From positions 1-64,000 of the forward strand of contig JABDIY010000092.1 in assembly GCA_013003535.1 (NCBI GenBank): DNA of 64,000 bases, given 5' to 3'. How positions within the stretch are numbered: the first letter of the stretch is position 1; every line of letters starts with the position of its first letter. This DNA is from Acidimicrobiales bacterium (GTDB lineage Bacteria > Actinomycetota > Acidimicrobiia > Acidimicrobiales > SZUA-35). Below the pieces are notes generated by a model. That model made no database searches. It saw only the letters and a list, made by a program, of their open reading frames with translations, and had not been told where the DNA came from. This document shows positions 16,100 to 23,512 of this stretch, one piece after another. Made by a program: the position numbers and the translations under genes.

Positions 16100-17234
16100 G
16101 GTGCCTCGGGCCGAACCCGACCGGGTGGTGCGGCGATCCCACCCGCGGATCGGGATCATCTGTCCCTACAGCATGGGTGTGTGGGGTGGGGTTCAGTCTC
16201 AGGTCCTGGGACTGGCGCGGTCGCTACGGCACCAAGGTGTACCGATTCAGGTGTTGGCGCCTTGCGACGGGTTTCCCCCGGAACCATGGGTAACCCCACT
16301 CGGAAACTCCATCCCGTATGCCGAGAATGGTTCTCTCGCCCCGTTGGCTCCGGATCCAGCTGCTCAACTGCGGCTCTTGGGTGCTGTTTGGGACGAACGT
16401 TTTGATCTTCTGCATCTCCATGAGCCCATTGCACCAGGCCCTACGCTTACCGCCCTGGTCGTGAAGCCCACACCATTGGTGGGTACCTTTCATGCCTCGG
16501 GCAGCATCGGTCCGTATCGCTGGCTCAACGGTGTTGTCCGAAGGCTCGGTAACCGGCTGGATCATCGGGTCGCGGTGAGTCCCGAAGCTGCTCGTACGGC
16601 CACAGAGTCCTTGGGTGGGGAGTACCAGATCATTCCCAACGCGATCGAGGTCGGCCGATTTGCCGCAGCTACGCCCCGGCCAAAGGAGGGTCCGACGGTG
16701 ATGTTCCTGGCCCGCCATGAGGAACGCAAAGGCCTGCGGGTCTTGTTGGAGGCGGCGAAGCTGATGCCAGCTGACGTGACGTTTTGGATCGGCGGAGACG
16801 GCGATGAGACCGCTGAACTGAAAACTGAATACCGCACGGATCAGCGACTCCACTGGTTGGGAGCGATCGACGATCGTGAAAAGGAAGCCCGACTGGCCGC
16901 CACCGACGTGTTCTGTGTCCCAGCAACCGGCGGTGAAAGCTTCGGGGTCGTGCTCCTCGAGGGAATGGCAGCCCGCACGCCGGTGGTGGCCAGTGACATC
17001 CCGGCTTTCCGTGAAGTGGCTGGAGGAGGGCGTTCTGCTCTGCTCTTCGAGAACGGCAGCGCGCCGGCGCTGGCTGCGGCTCTGCGCGAGGCACTCGAGG
17101 CTGGGCCGGGCGTCGCCGACCGAGTCCAGGCGGGAGTGCTGCGAGCCGCAGAGTTCAGTATGGCCAACCAAGCCAGGGCTTACATGGAGATCTACGATGG
17201 CGTGTTGGCAGGTTCAGCCGGTAGGGGAAGGTAG
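16092..17234 (+). CDS. pimA: Phosphatidyl-myo-inositol mannosyltransferase
   Basis: A 380-residue GT4 glycosyltransferase. GIICPYSMGVWGGVQSQV aligns with the GDP-mannose and acceptor-binding N-terminal loop of PimA (CPYS..GGVQ), and GGESFGVVLLEGMA is the C-terminal EX7E motif. It adds the first mannose to phosphatidylinositol at the cytoplasmic membrane face. The start overlaps the patA stop by 8 nt, so translation is coupled. It is the last gene of the operon; an inverted repeat with 7-bp arms (17258-17264 and 17284-17290) follows its stop. Confidence 0.93.
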   Translation: MSEVPRAEPDRVVRRSHPRIGIICPYSMGVWGGVQSQVLGLARSLRHQGVPIQVLAPCDGFPPEPWVTPLGNSIPYAENGSLAPLAPDPAAQLRLLGAVWDERFDLLHLHEPIAPGPTLTALVVKPTPLVGTFHASGSIGPYRWLNGVVRRLGNRLDHRVAVSPEAARTATESLGGEYQIIPNAIEVGRFAAATPRPKEGPTVMFLARHEERKGLRVLLEAAKLMPADVTFWIGGDGDETAELKTEYRTDQRLHWLGAIDDREKEARLAATDVFCVPATGGESFGVVLLEGMAARTPVVASDIPAFREVAGGGRSALLFENGSAPALAAALREALEAGPGVADRVQAGVLRAAEFSMANQARAYMEIYDGVLAGSAGRGR

Positions 17235-17343
17235 ACAAAGGACCCACGAATACGACGAACTCCGAAATTTTCCACCCTTGGTACGGAGTTTGCGCTATGA
17301 CCGATTTTGCTGGGATCGACCCTACGACCCCGATTCCTAGCAC

Positions 17344-17349
17344 TAACGT
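17344..17349 (+). promoter_or_regulatory. -10 box TAACGT for the gene at 17357
   Basis: TAACGT ends 7 nt before GTG 17357, the leaderless spacing seen repeatedly here. Confidence 0.45.
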
Positions 17350-17356
17350 GTGAGCC

Positions 17357-18139
17357 GTGTCGCCAGCCGATTCCTCCCCATCACCGTCGATCTTGCCGCT
17401 CCTGCTTTTTTATGGCGGCGTCCTAGGGCTTGCCGCCGTGGCTGTGGCGGTCCTGCTCAGTCTTTTCACTCCCATCCCGCTCTGGGTCGTCTTGATCCTG
17501 GGCATCCTCGGCGCCGTTGGTTATACGGTTGTTCGGTTCAATAACGTGGATCAGATCGTCTTAGACCACCTCGACGTTGTGGATGCCGATGAAAAGATCC
17601 ACGCCAGAATTTTCAACCTGTTGGAGAGTCTCAGTCTCAGCAGTGGTGTGCCGTCTCCCGATCTTTACCTCACCGATGATCCATCGGTGAATGCGGCCGC
17701 GGTGCAACGCGGAACCGATGCTGCTGCCGTCGTAACCGCTGGCGCAGTGACTCATTTGGACCGTTTGGAACTCGAAGGTCTTCTCGCCGAGGTAATCATT
17801 CGAATCGCCAACGGCGACGCTCGGGCGTCCACCGTCTCGGCGGCAATGATCGGCCTTCCTTTTTCGACGGGACCACTTTCATTTCTGTCCCCGCTCGCCC
17901 ACAAGGTCATGACAGCGGTTCTCGTTCCTGATCGCGAGCTGATCGGCGATGTGGCATCGGTGCGGCTCACCCGATATCCGCAGGCGTTGGCCAATGTCTT
18001 GGAGCGCTCAACAGGTTTGATCGATACACCGCCAACACAGTCCGACGCGGGTTCTGCTCATCTCTGGGTCGTTCCTCCCTCGCCCTATCACGGCCGTTAC
18101 GACGCCGCGGTCCGCATCGCTGCGCTCAACGAGTTCTGA
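17357..18139 (+). CDS. M48 (HtpX-like) pseudopeptidase membrane protein
   Basis: A 260-residue protein with two N-terminal membrane segments (about 11-36 and 40-60). The region that follows reads like an M48 peptidase: LYLTDDPSVNAAAV and VTAGAVTHLDRLELEGLLA, then NGDARAS. In active HtpX-like enzymes ELEGLLA is followed by HExxH. Here that position is Glu145-Val-Ile-Ile-Arg149, so both zinc histidines and the catalytic Glu are lost. It is therefore probably not a protease; a scaffold or chaperone-like role is inference. GTG 17357 has a -10 box 7 nt upstream. The next gene starts 2 nt after its stop. Confidence 0.75.
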   Translation: MSPADSSPSPSILPLLLFYGGVLGLAAVAVAVLLSLFTPIPLWVVLILGILGAVGYTVVRFNNVDQIVLDHLDVVDADEKIHARIFNLLESLSLSSGVPSPDLYLTDDPSVNAAAVQRGTDAAAVVTAGAVTHLDRLELEGLLAEVIIRIANGDARASTVSAAMIGLPFSTGPLSFLSPLAHKVMTAVLVPDRELIGDVASVRLTRYPQALANVLERSTGLIDTPPTQSDAGSAHLWVVPPSPYHGRYDAAVRIAALNEF

Positions 18140-18141
18140 TC

Positions 18142-19188
18142 ATGAAAAAGTTCATCGTCCTGTTCTCATGCCTTTTTGTGGTTTCGGCCTGTTCCGGGGG
18201 AGGATCGGATCCCGAGGTTGCCGAAGCGGCGACCACCTCACAAGCCACTACGAGCACTGTCGCTAGCACCACGAGTGTGATCGAAACCACCACTACGATC
18301 CCGTTGCCATTGGCGCCCCTGACCGGATTGGCATTCGAGGGTGACGAGGCGGCACTGTCTCGCCCGGCAGTTGTGGTCAAGGTGGATAACCATCCTCGGG
18401 CCCGTCCCCAGACCGGTTTGGATCGAGCCGACATGGTTATCGAACTTCGGGCCGAGGGTGTCACGAGGTTCATGGCGGTCTACCACAGCGACCTGCCGGA
18501 GCCGGTCGGGCCTGTCCGGTCCGCACGAACCTCGGACTTTGATATTCTCACTGCGCTCAACAGTCCTGCTTTCGCCTACTCCGGTGCCAACGCAATCGTG
18601 GATCGGGGCCTGGGTGGCCTGGGAATCTACGCCCGTTATGAGGACCGCGTCGACTTCTATCGAGACCGAAATCGCAACTCGCCCCACAACCTCTATGTGA
18701 ATCCCCAGGGACTTCAGGACAAGCTCCCCTCAGACGCAACACCTCCAGCGCCGTGGTTCACCTTCGGTTCACCCGAAGAGGTGGCAGCTCAGGACCGGGC
18801 GATCTCTGGCGAGGTGACCGTGGTGTTCACTGGTTCCCCGATCGTTGAATACCAATGGGACCGAGCTGTGAGCGGATGGATACGGGACCAGGACGGACAG
18901 TCCCACAGCACGATCAGCGGCGATCAGCTTGCACCCACCAATGTGGTCATCATGAGTGCCCGGTACGGCGTGAGTCGGGCCGATGCTGCCTCGCCTGAAC
19001 TGATCTCGGTGGGATCCGGTGCATTGACGGTGTTGACCGATGGCCGAGTCATCGAAGGAACGTGGAGTCGGATCGACAACACTCGGGCCCCCGCGATCGC
19101 CGACCTGCAAGGGAATGAAATCGTGCTCACCCCCGGGCAGACCTGGGTCATGTACCCCGACCGTGGAGTGATCGTACCCGAGAGCTGA
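18142..19188 (+). CDS. DUF3048 (YerB-like) lipoprotein
   Basis: A 348-residue exported protein. The signal peptide ends in VVSAC, a lipobox with Cys17, then a Thr/Ser-rich linker to about residue 55. The rest matches DUF3048 proteins (PAVVVKVDNHPRARPQTGLDRADMV contains its start, and VGPVRSARTSDFDIL follows). Proteins of this family are surface lipoproteins of unknown function in Firmicutes and actinomycetes. It starts 2 nt after the pseudo-M48 gene, so the two are cotranscribed. Confidence 0.87.
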   Translation: MKKFIVLFSCLFVVSACSGGGSDPEVAEAATTSQATTSTVASTTSVIETTTTIPLPLAPLTGLAFEGDEAALSRPAVVVKVDNHPRARPQTGLDRADMVIELRAEGVTRFMAVYHSDLPEPVGPVRSARTSDFDILTALNSPAFAYSGANAIVDRGLGGLGIYARYEDRVDFYRDRNRNSPHNLYVNPQGLQDKLPSDATPPAPWFTFGSPEEVAAQDRAISGEVTVVFTGSPIVEYQWDRAVSGWIRDQDGQSHSTISGDQLAPTNVVIMSARYGVSRADAASPELISVGSGALTVLTDGRVIEGTWSRIDNTRAPAIADLQGNEIVLTPGQTWVMYPDRGVIVPES

Positions 19189-19247
19189 GCCGGGAAGTCT
19201 TTGCGCCGCTGGGTGGCATCCATTCTTCTGAATTGTTTCGCCACGGC

Positions 19248-19261
19248 TGACCGAACGGTCA
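19248..19261. promoter_or_regulatory. Palindromic operator candidate abutting the pdxS -10 box
   Basis: TGACCGAACGGTCA has perfect 6-bp arms around AA and ends exactly where the -10 hexamer begins at 19262. A protein bound here would block RNA polymerase. Regulators of pdxST are known (PdxR, MocR type), but no regulator gene lies nearby. Confidence 0.5.
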
Positions 19262-19267
19262 TAGACT
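19262..19267 (+). promoter_or_regulatory. -10 box TAGACT for pdxS
   Basis: TAGACT ends 6 nt before ATG 19274 with no ribosome-binding site between, predicting a leaderless pdxS-pdxT transcript. Confidence 0.5.
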
Positions 19268-19273
19268 GTGAGC

Positions 19274-20179
19274 ATGTCTAACAAGGCTTCTGGCAGCAGC
19301 GAACGAACGACGGCCACCATGCGGGTGAAGCGGGGTTTGGCCGAGATGCTCAAGGGCGGAGTGATCATGGATGTGGTCAACGCCGAGCAAGCCAAGATCG
19401 CCGAGGACGCCGGTGCGGTAGCCGTTATGGCCCTCGAGCGCGTACCAGCAGACATCCGTGCTGACGGCGGTGTCGCTCGAATGAGCGATCCGGCGATGAT
19501 CGAGGAGATCCAGGCGGTTTGTTCCATTCCCGTGATGGCCAAGGTTCGCATCGGCCATTTCGCCGAAGCACAGATCATCCAAGCGCTCAACGTTGACTAC
19601 ATCGACGAGTCCGAGGTCCTGACTCCGGCCGATGAGGCCTACCACATAGACAAGTTCGCTTTCGATATTCCTTTCGTATGTGGAGCCACCAATCTGGGTG
19701 AGGCCTGTCGACGTGTGTCAGAAGGGGCCGCCCTTATTCGCAGTAAGGGAGAGGCTGGGACGGGCAACGTTGTCGAAGCGGTTCGCCATCTCCGTTCGAT
19801 CTTTCGGGACATCAAGCGTGTCACACAGGCTGATGAGATGGAACTATTCGGTATGGCCAAGGATTTGCAGGCTCCTCTTCCCCTCATTCAGGAGATTGCC
19901 GAGACCGGTCGATTCCCAGTTCCGATCTTCTGCGCAGGCGGACTGGCGACTCCCGCCGATGCTGCACTGGCAATGCAACTAGGTGCCGAATCTGTATTCG
20001 TCGGGTCGGGAATTTTCAAAAGCGCCGATCCCGCTCCTCGGGCCAGGGCAATCGTGGAAGCCACCACCAACTTCATGAATCCTGACGTTTTGGTTAAGGT
20101 CAGTCGGAATCTCGGTACTCCGATGACCGGCATCGCCATGAACGACATCGACATTCGCCTCGCCGATCGCGGCTGGTAG
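19274..20179 (+). CDS. pdxS: Pyridoxal 5'-phosphate synthase, lyase subunit
   Basis: A 301-residue TIM-barrel protein, unmistakable from [35 protein letters not shown] and the catalytic lysine region ([15 protein letters not shown]). With PdxT it makes PLP from ribose 5-phosphate, glyceraldehyde 3-phosphate and glutamine-derived ammonia. ATG 19274 is preferred over GTG 19268 because the -10 box fits a leaderless start there. A 14-bp palindrome touches the promoter. pdxT begins 9 nt after the stop. Confidence 0.97.
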   Translation: MSNKASGSSERTTATMRVKRGLAEMLKGGVIMDVVNAEQAKIAEDAGAVAVMALERVPADIRADGGVARMSDPAMIEEIQAVCSIPVMAKVRIGHFAEAQIIQALNVDYIDESEVLTPADEAYHIDKFAFDIPFVCGATNLGEACRRVSEGAALIRSKGEAGTGNVVEAVRHLRSIFRDIKRVTQADEMELFGMAKDLQAPLPLIQEIAETGRFPVPIFCAGGLATPADAALAMQLGAESVFVGSGIFKSADPAPRARAIVEATTNFMNPDVLVKVSRNLGTPMTGIAMNDIDIRLADRGW

Positions 20180-20188
20180 CTCCTCCTC

Positions 20189-20767
20189 TTGAAAAAAGTT
20201 GGCGTTCTCGCTCTGCAGGGCGCATTTCAGGCACACATCGAGCGGCTGGTTTCGCTCGGCGCGGCCGCCCATCCCATCCGCTTTCGGTCCGAGCTAGACG
20301 GGATTGATGCGCTCGTCATGCCCGGCGGGGAGTCCACCACAATGTCCCTTCTCTTGGGGGCCAATGATCTCGTTGCGCCGCTGTCTGATCTCATCGGTGA
20401 TGGCTTACCTGTCTTTGGAACATGTGCCGGGATGATCTTGCTGGCATCAGACATCCTCGATGGGCGTGATGACCAGATCGCGTTCAACGCGCTCCCGATC
20501 TCGGTTCGCCGCAACGGCTACGGTCGCCAACTGGCCTCGTTCGAAGCCGATCTGCAAATCACCGGAATCGAACACGAAGAGAATCCTTTTCGGGCGGTGT
20601 TCATCAGGGCACCCAAAGTAGAGAGTGTTGGAGCGGGGCTTGAGGTACTGGCCAACGTGGACGGCGACCCTGTCATGGTGCGATTGGGGCCAGTCTGGGC
20701 AACGGCCTTTCACCCTGAGCTCACCGATGACCTTCGCGTACACGCAGCGTTCCTGAAGAGTCTCTAA
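20189..20767 (+). CDS. pdxT: Pyridoxal 5'-phosphate synthase, glutaminase subunit
   Basis: A 192-residue class I glutamine amidotransferase. GVLALQGAFQAH is the family N-terminus, PGGEST the oxyanion strand, GTCAGMILLA carries the nucleophile Cys, and AFHPEL gives the His-Glu of the triad. It hydrolyses glutamine and passes ammonia to PdxS. The start is TTG 20189, with CTCCTCTTGA context and no good Shine-Dalgarno sequence, 9 nt after pdxS; no ATG or GTG precedes the conserved first strand. Confidence 0.95.
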   Translation: MKKVGVLALQGAFQAHIERLVSLGAAAHPIRFRSELDGIDALVMPGGESTTMSLLLGANDLVAPLSDLIGDGLPVFGTCAGMILLASDILDGRDDQIAFNALPISVRRNGYGRQLASFEADLQITGIEHEENPFRAVFIRAPKVESVGAGLEVLANVDGDPVMVRLGPVWATAFHPELTDDLRVHAAFLKSL

Positions 20768-20770
20768 GCT
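20765..20770 (+). promoter_or_regulatory. -10 box TAAGCT for yebC
   Basis: TAAGCT overlaps the pdxT stop codon and ends 6 nt before ATG 20777. Confidence 0.45.
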
Positions 20771-20776
20771 GACTTC

Positions 20777-21529
20777 ATGTCAGGACACTCGAAATGGGCA
20801 ACGATCAAGCACAAGAAGGGTGCTGCTGACGCCAAGCGAGGGAAGCTATTTGCCAAGCTGATCAAGCAGGTGGAGGTCGCGGCCCGAGCCGGAGGTGGCG
20901 ACCCTGAAGGCAACCCCGCATTGCGGACCATGTTTCAAAAGGCTCGGGACAACTCGGTTCCGCTGGACACGATTGAACGTGCGGTCAAACGGGGTACCGG
21001 CGAGTTGGAGGGCATCAAGTACGAACCAATTACCTATGAGGGGTATGCGCCAAACGGCGTGGCGCTCATGATCGAGACGTTGTCCGATAACCGCAATCGG
21101 ACTGGCGCCGAAATACGTTCGTTGCTCAGCAAGAACGGCGGCTCACTCGCCGAACCGGGAGCGGTCAGCTGGCAGTTCGAGCGAAAAGGTGTTTTGAAGG
21201 TCTCCAAGGCTTCCTCCGAGGACGATGTGATGATGATCGGCCTCGAGAACGGGGCTGAAGACGTTGAGGACCTCGACGATGTCTGGCAGGTCACCTGCGA
21301 GCCAACCGACCTGAACTCATTGCGCGACGCCTTGGAGGAAGCAGGCATAAAGGTAGAGGACTCCGACACCACGATGATGCCGACCAACACCGTCCCGATC
21401 GATACTGCCAGTGCGGCAAATCAGGTTCTTAGTCTCGTGGAGGTTCTCGATGATCACGACGACGTCCAGGCCATCCATTCCAACATTGATCTCGACGACA
21501 GTGTCATGGCCGAGCTCTCCGAGGACTAG
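20777..21529 (+). CDS. yebC: YebC/TACO1 family translation or transcription factor
   Basis: A 250-residue protein with the family start SGHSKWATIKHKKGAADAKRG (21 residues in the protein, shown here in part as SGHSKWATIKHKK) and the conserved FQKARDNSVP and APNGVALMIE blocks. YebC proteins bind DNA in some species and relieve ribosome stalling at proline stretches in others. It follows pdxT closely, as in many actinomycetes, but ruvC-ruvA-ruvB, which commonly come next, are absent; an ABC exporter on the other strand ends 6 bp away. Confidence 0.95.
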   Translation: MSGHSKWATIKHKKGAADAKRGKLFAKLIKQVEVAARAGGGDPEGNPALRTMFQKARDNSVPLDTIERAVKRGTGELEGIKYEPITYEGYAPNGVALMIETLSDNRNRTGAEIRSLLSKNGGSLAEPGAVSWQFERKGVLKVSKASSEDDVMMIGLENGAEDVEDLDDVWQVTCEPTDLNSLRDALEEAGIKVEDSDTTMMPTNTVPIDTASAANQVLSLVEVLDDHDDVQAIHSNIDLDDSVMAELSED

Positions 21530-21535
21530 TCTCCG

Positions 21536-22390
21536 CTACATCCCAGCTGCGACACCCAGCAAACGCGAACGGGTCACGCTGCGGACCCCACGAGCGAGGA
21601 ACAGAACCGCTGCGGTCCAGGCAACCGCGCCAAGGACGAGCGGGAGGTACCCGGCACCAAAGAGAACACCGGTGCTCTGAGAATAGGCGATCATTATGAG
21701 AGGTAGGCTGACCAGCCCTGATGCTTGTTGGGCCGCCGCGGTAGATCTCACTTTGGCGGAGAGCCGCAGAACAAGTGAGAGGCAAATGGCGAGGAACGGA
21801 GGAAGGACCCACGCGATCATCAGCCACCACTGAGCGGTCGGGAAGAACCAACCTCCGACTTCCGGGCCAACGATCGTATTGACGATGATGCTGTAGGCCC
21901 CGAAACCAACAACGGTGGTCAAGTAGCCAGGAATGAGGGATGCCAACAACTTGCCCAGGTAGATTTCGCGGGCGCCAGCAGGGGAGTGAGCGAGAAATTC
22001 TCCGGTACCACGTTCGCGTTCTCCAACGATGGTGGATGCACCAACTGCAGTCGAGATGGTGAGCGGAACGATTACCGCCACCGGGGCAAACAGGAATACC
22101 GCAAGCGCATAAGCGGTCCGGCCCGCCGGGGTCACCTCGACTCCGGAACTGGTGATCTCCGGAATTTGGTCTTGCGCCCCGGCCGGCAATACATCCAAGG
22201 TCTGAGCAACCTGGTCGACCACGGCGATGTCGCCGATCGCGGTGATCGTGAACAGCAGAATGGTGGGGATGATGACAAAGAAGAAGGAGCCCATCAGTGT
22301 CATTGGGAACCAGAAGTCTCGTGCCTGGGCCAACTGTTTCAGGTCGGTTCGGGCGACGGTCCAGATCTGGGTTGTGTTGAGTCCAGGCAT
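21536..22390 (-). CDS. ABC-2 type transporter permease
   Basis: A 284-residue membrane protein with about six hydrophobic segments, a large extracytoplasmic loop after the first (residues about 50-100) and the ERERGTGEFLAHSP element typical of ABC-2/NatB-like permeases. It pairs with the ATPase encoded 9 bp upstream to form an exporter of unknown substrate. ATG 22390 has AAGGAG 5-6 nt upstream, better placed than GTG 22396. Low-complexity charged residues are few. It is convergent with yebC. Confidence 0.88.
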   Translation of the reverse strand: MPGLNTTQIWTVARTDLKQLAQARDFWFPMTLMGSFFFVIIPTILLFTITAIGDIAVVDQVAQTLDVLPAGAQDQIPEITSSGVEVTPAGRTAYALAVFLFAPVAVIVPLTISTAVGASTIVGERERGTGEFLAHSPAGAREIYLGKLLASLIPGYLTTVVGFGAYSIIVNTIVGPEVGGWFFPTAQWWLMIAWVLPPFLAICLSLVLRLSAKVRSTAAAQQASGLVSLPLIMIAYSQSTGVLFGAGYLPLVLGAVAWTAAVLFLARGVRSVTRSRLLGVAAGM

Positions 22391-22399
22391 GGTCACTCC

Positions 22400-23431
22400 T
22401 TAGAGCACGGTCTCGGTGGAACGAGTGCGGGCGGGACGGGCGGTGGAGTCCTCGGGGGGAGCCAGCTCATCGATCGAGGAGCCCTTGCTCCGCCGGATAG
22501 CGAAATAGATGTCCTCGAGGTTCGGAACGAACGGCGAAACCGCGGTGATCATTGCCCCGTTGTTCACGAGGCGGTTGATGATGTCCGGCACGGCGTCGAG
22601 GCTGCGGACCTCGGCCATAGCCGTACGTCCCTGAATGTCGGCGGAGATAACCCCGGGAAGGCCGGGGAGAGCTGTGAGATGACCTTCCATGGTGGTGCTG
22701 ATTCGCACTCGCTTGGTCGGGAGATACTTCTCCGCCAGAGCGGAAGGCCGGCCCCCTTCCAGCGATGTGCCGTGTTGCATGATGACCACCTCATCGGCGA
22801 GGCCCTCGGCTTCGAGAAGAAGGTGGGTGCACATCAGAACGGTTCGACCTTCGCTCGTCATATCCCGAATCAGGTCCAGAACCGCCAAGGCAGATTCGGG
22901 GTCGAGGCCAGAGGTCGGTTCGTCGAGCAGAAGCAGCTCGGGGTCATGAAGGATGGATCGGGCCAGCGCCAAGCGGGTCTTCATGCCTGTGGAGTAACCA
23001 CCTACCTCTTGATCGAGCGCGTGCTCGATTGCGAATTTGCTGGCCGCCGATCGAATAGCACTCGTGGCCGAGTCACCGCGCCCTAGGCCGTAGAGTTCGG
23101 CGGAGTATCGGAGGTTGTCCCAGCCGCTGAGGCGGTCGTACAGGCTCGGTTTGGCGCTGACCACCCCACACCGTCGACGAACTTCTTCGCCGTCGCGAGA
23201 CGTCGGATCCAGCCCGAAGACGCGAGCGGTGCCGGCATCAGGGCCCAACGCTCCAGTAATCATCCGGATGGCGGTTGTTTTGCCCGCTCCGTTGGGACCG
23301 AGCAGGACGGTTATCGATCCTTGGGGGACCCGGATGGTGAGGTCACGCAATGCGTGAACATGGCCAAAGGAGCGATACGCACTTTGTACATCGACGATGA
23401 GTCCGGGCTGGTCGGAGGAGGGTGCATCCAC
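22400..23431 (-). CDS. ABC exporter ATP-binding protein
   Basis: A 343-residue ATPase with Walker A GPNGAGKTT, signature YSTGMKTRLALARS, Walker B LLLLDEPTSGLDP and the switch His in CTHLLLEAEGLAD. The last 120 residues form the extra C-terminal domain usual in DrrA/NatA-like exporters. Drug, lipid or sodium export are possible; the sequence does not decide. GTG 23431 starts it, and the permease gene follows 9 bp after its stop. Confidence 0.9.
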   Translation of the reverse strand: MDAPSSDQPGLIVDVQSAYRSFGHVHALRDLTIRVPQGSITVLLGPNGAGKTTAIRMITGALGPDAGTARVFGLDPTSRDGEEVRRRCGVVSAKPSLYDRLSGWDNLRYSAELYGLGRGDSATSAIRSAASKFAIEHALDQEVGGYSTGMKTRLALARSILHDPELLLLDEPTSGLDPESALAVLDLIRDMTSEGRTVLMCTHLLLEAEGLADEVVIMQHGTSLEGGRPSALAEKYLPTKRVRISTTMEGHLTALPGLPGVISADIQGRTAMAEVRSLDAVPDIINRLVNNGAMITAVSPFVPNLEDIYFAIRRSKGSSIDELAPPEDSTARPARTRSTETVL

Positions 23432-23463
23432 CGTGTTTCATCGGCAGCAATCGCCCAGAACTG

Positions 23464-23485
23464 AATCTCCGATAAAGCGGAGATT
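23464..23485. terminator. Hairpin between aceE and the ABC genes
   Basis: AATCTCCG and CGGAGATT form a perfect 8-bp stem with a 6-nt loop, 28 bp past the aceE stop on the minus strand. No T-run follows, so it would be a factor-dependent terminator or an mRNA-stabilising end rather than a classic intrinsic terminator. Confidence 0.35.
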
Positions 23486-23512
23486 GTGTGGATCAATGGG
23501 GCTGGAGGATGC

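Noticed and set aside
16224..17171. 315-codon open frame on the minus strand
   Set aside because: Antisense to pimA, with no recognisable motif and low-complexity composition.
17297..17353. 18-codon frame between pimA and the pseudo-M48 gene
   Set aside because: It has no ribosome-binding site or correctly spaced -10 box, and it overlaps the promoter of the next gene.
21986..23086. 366-codon open frame on the plus strand
   Set aside because: It covers both ABC exporter genes in antisense. Walker motifs and membrane segments read correctly on the minus strand.
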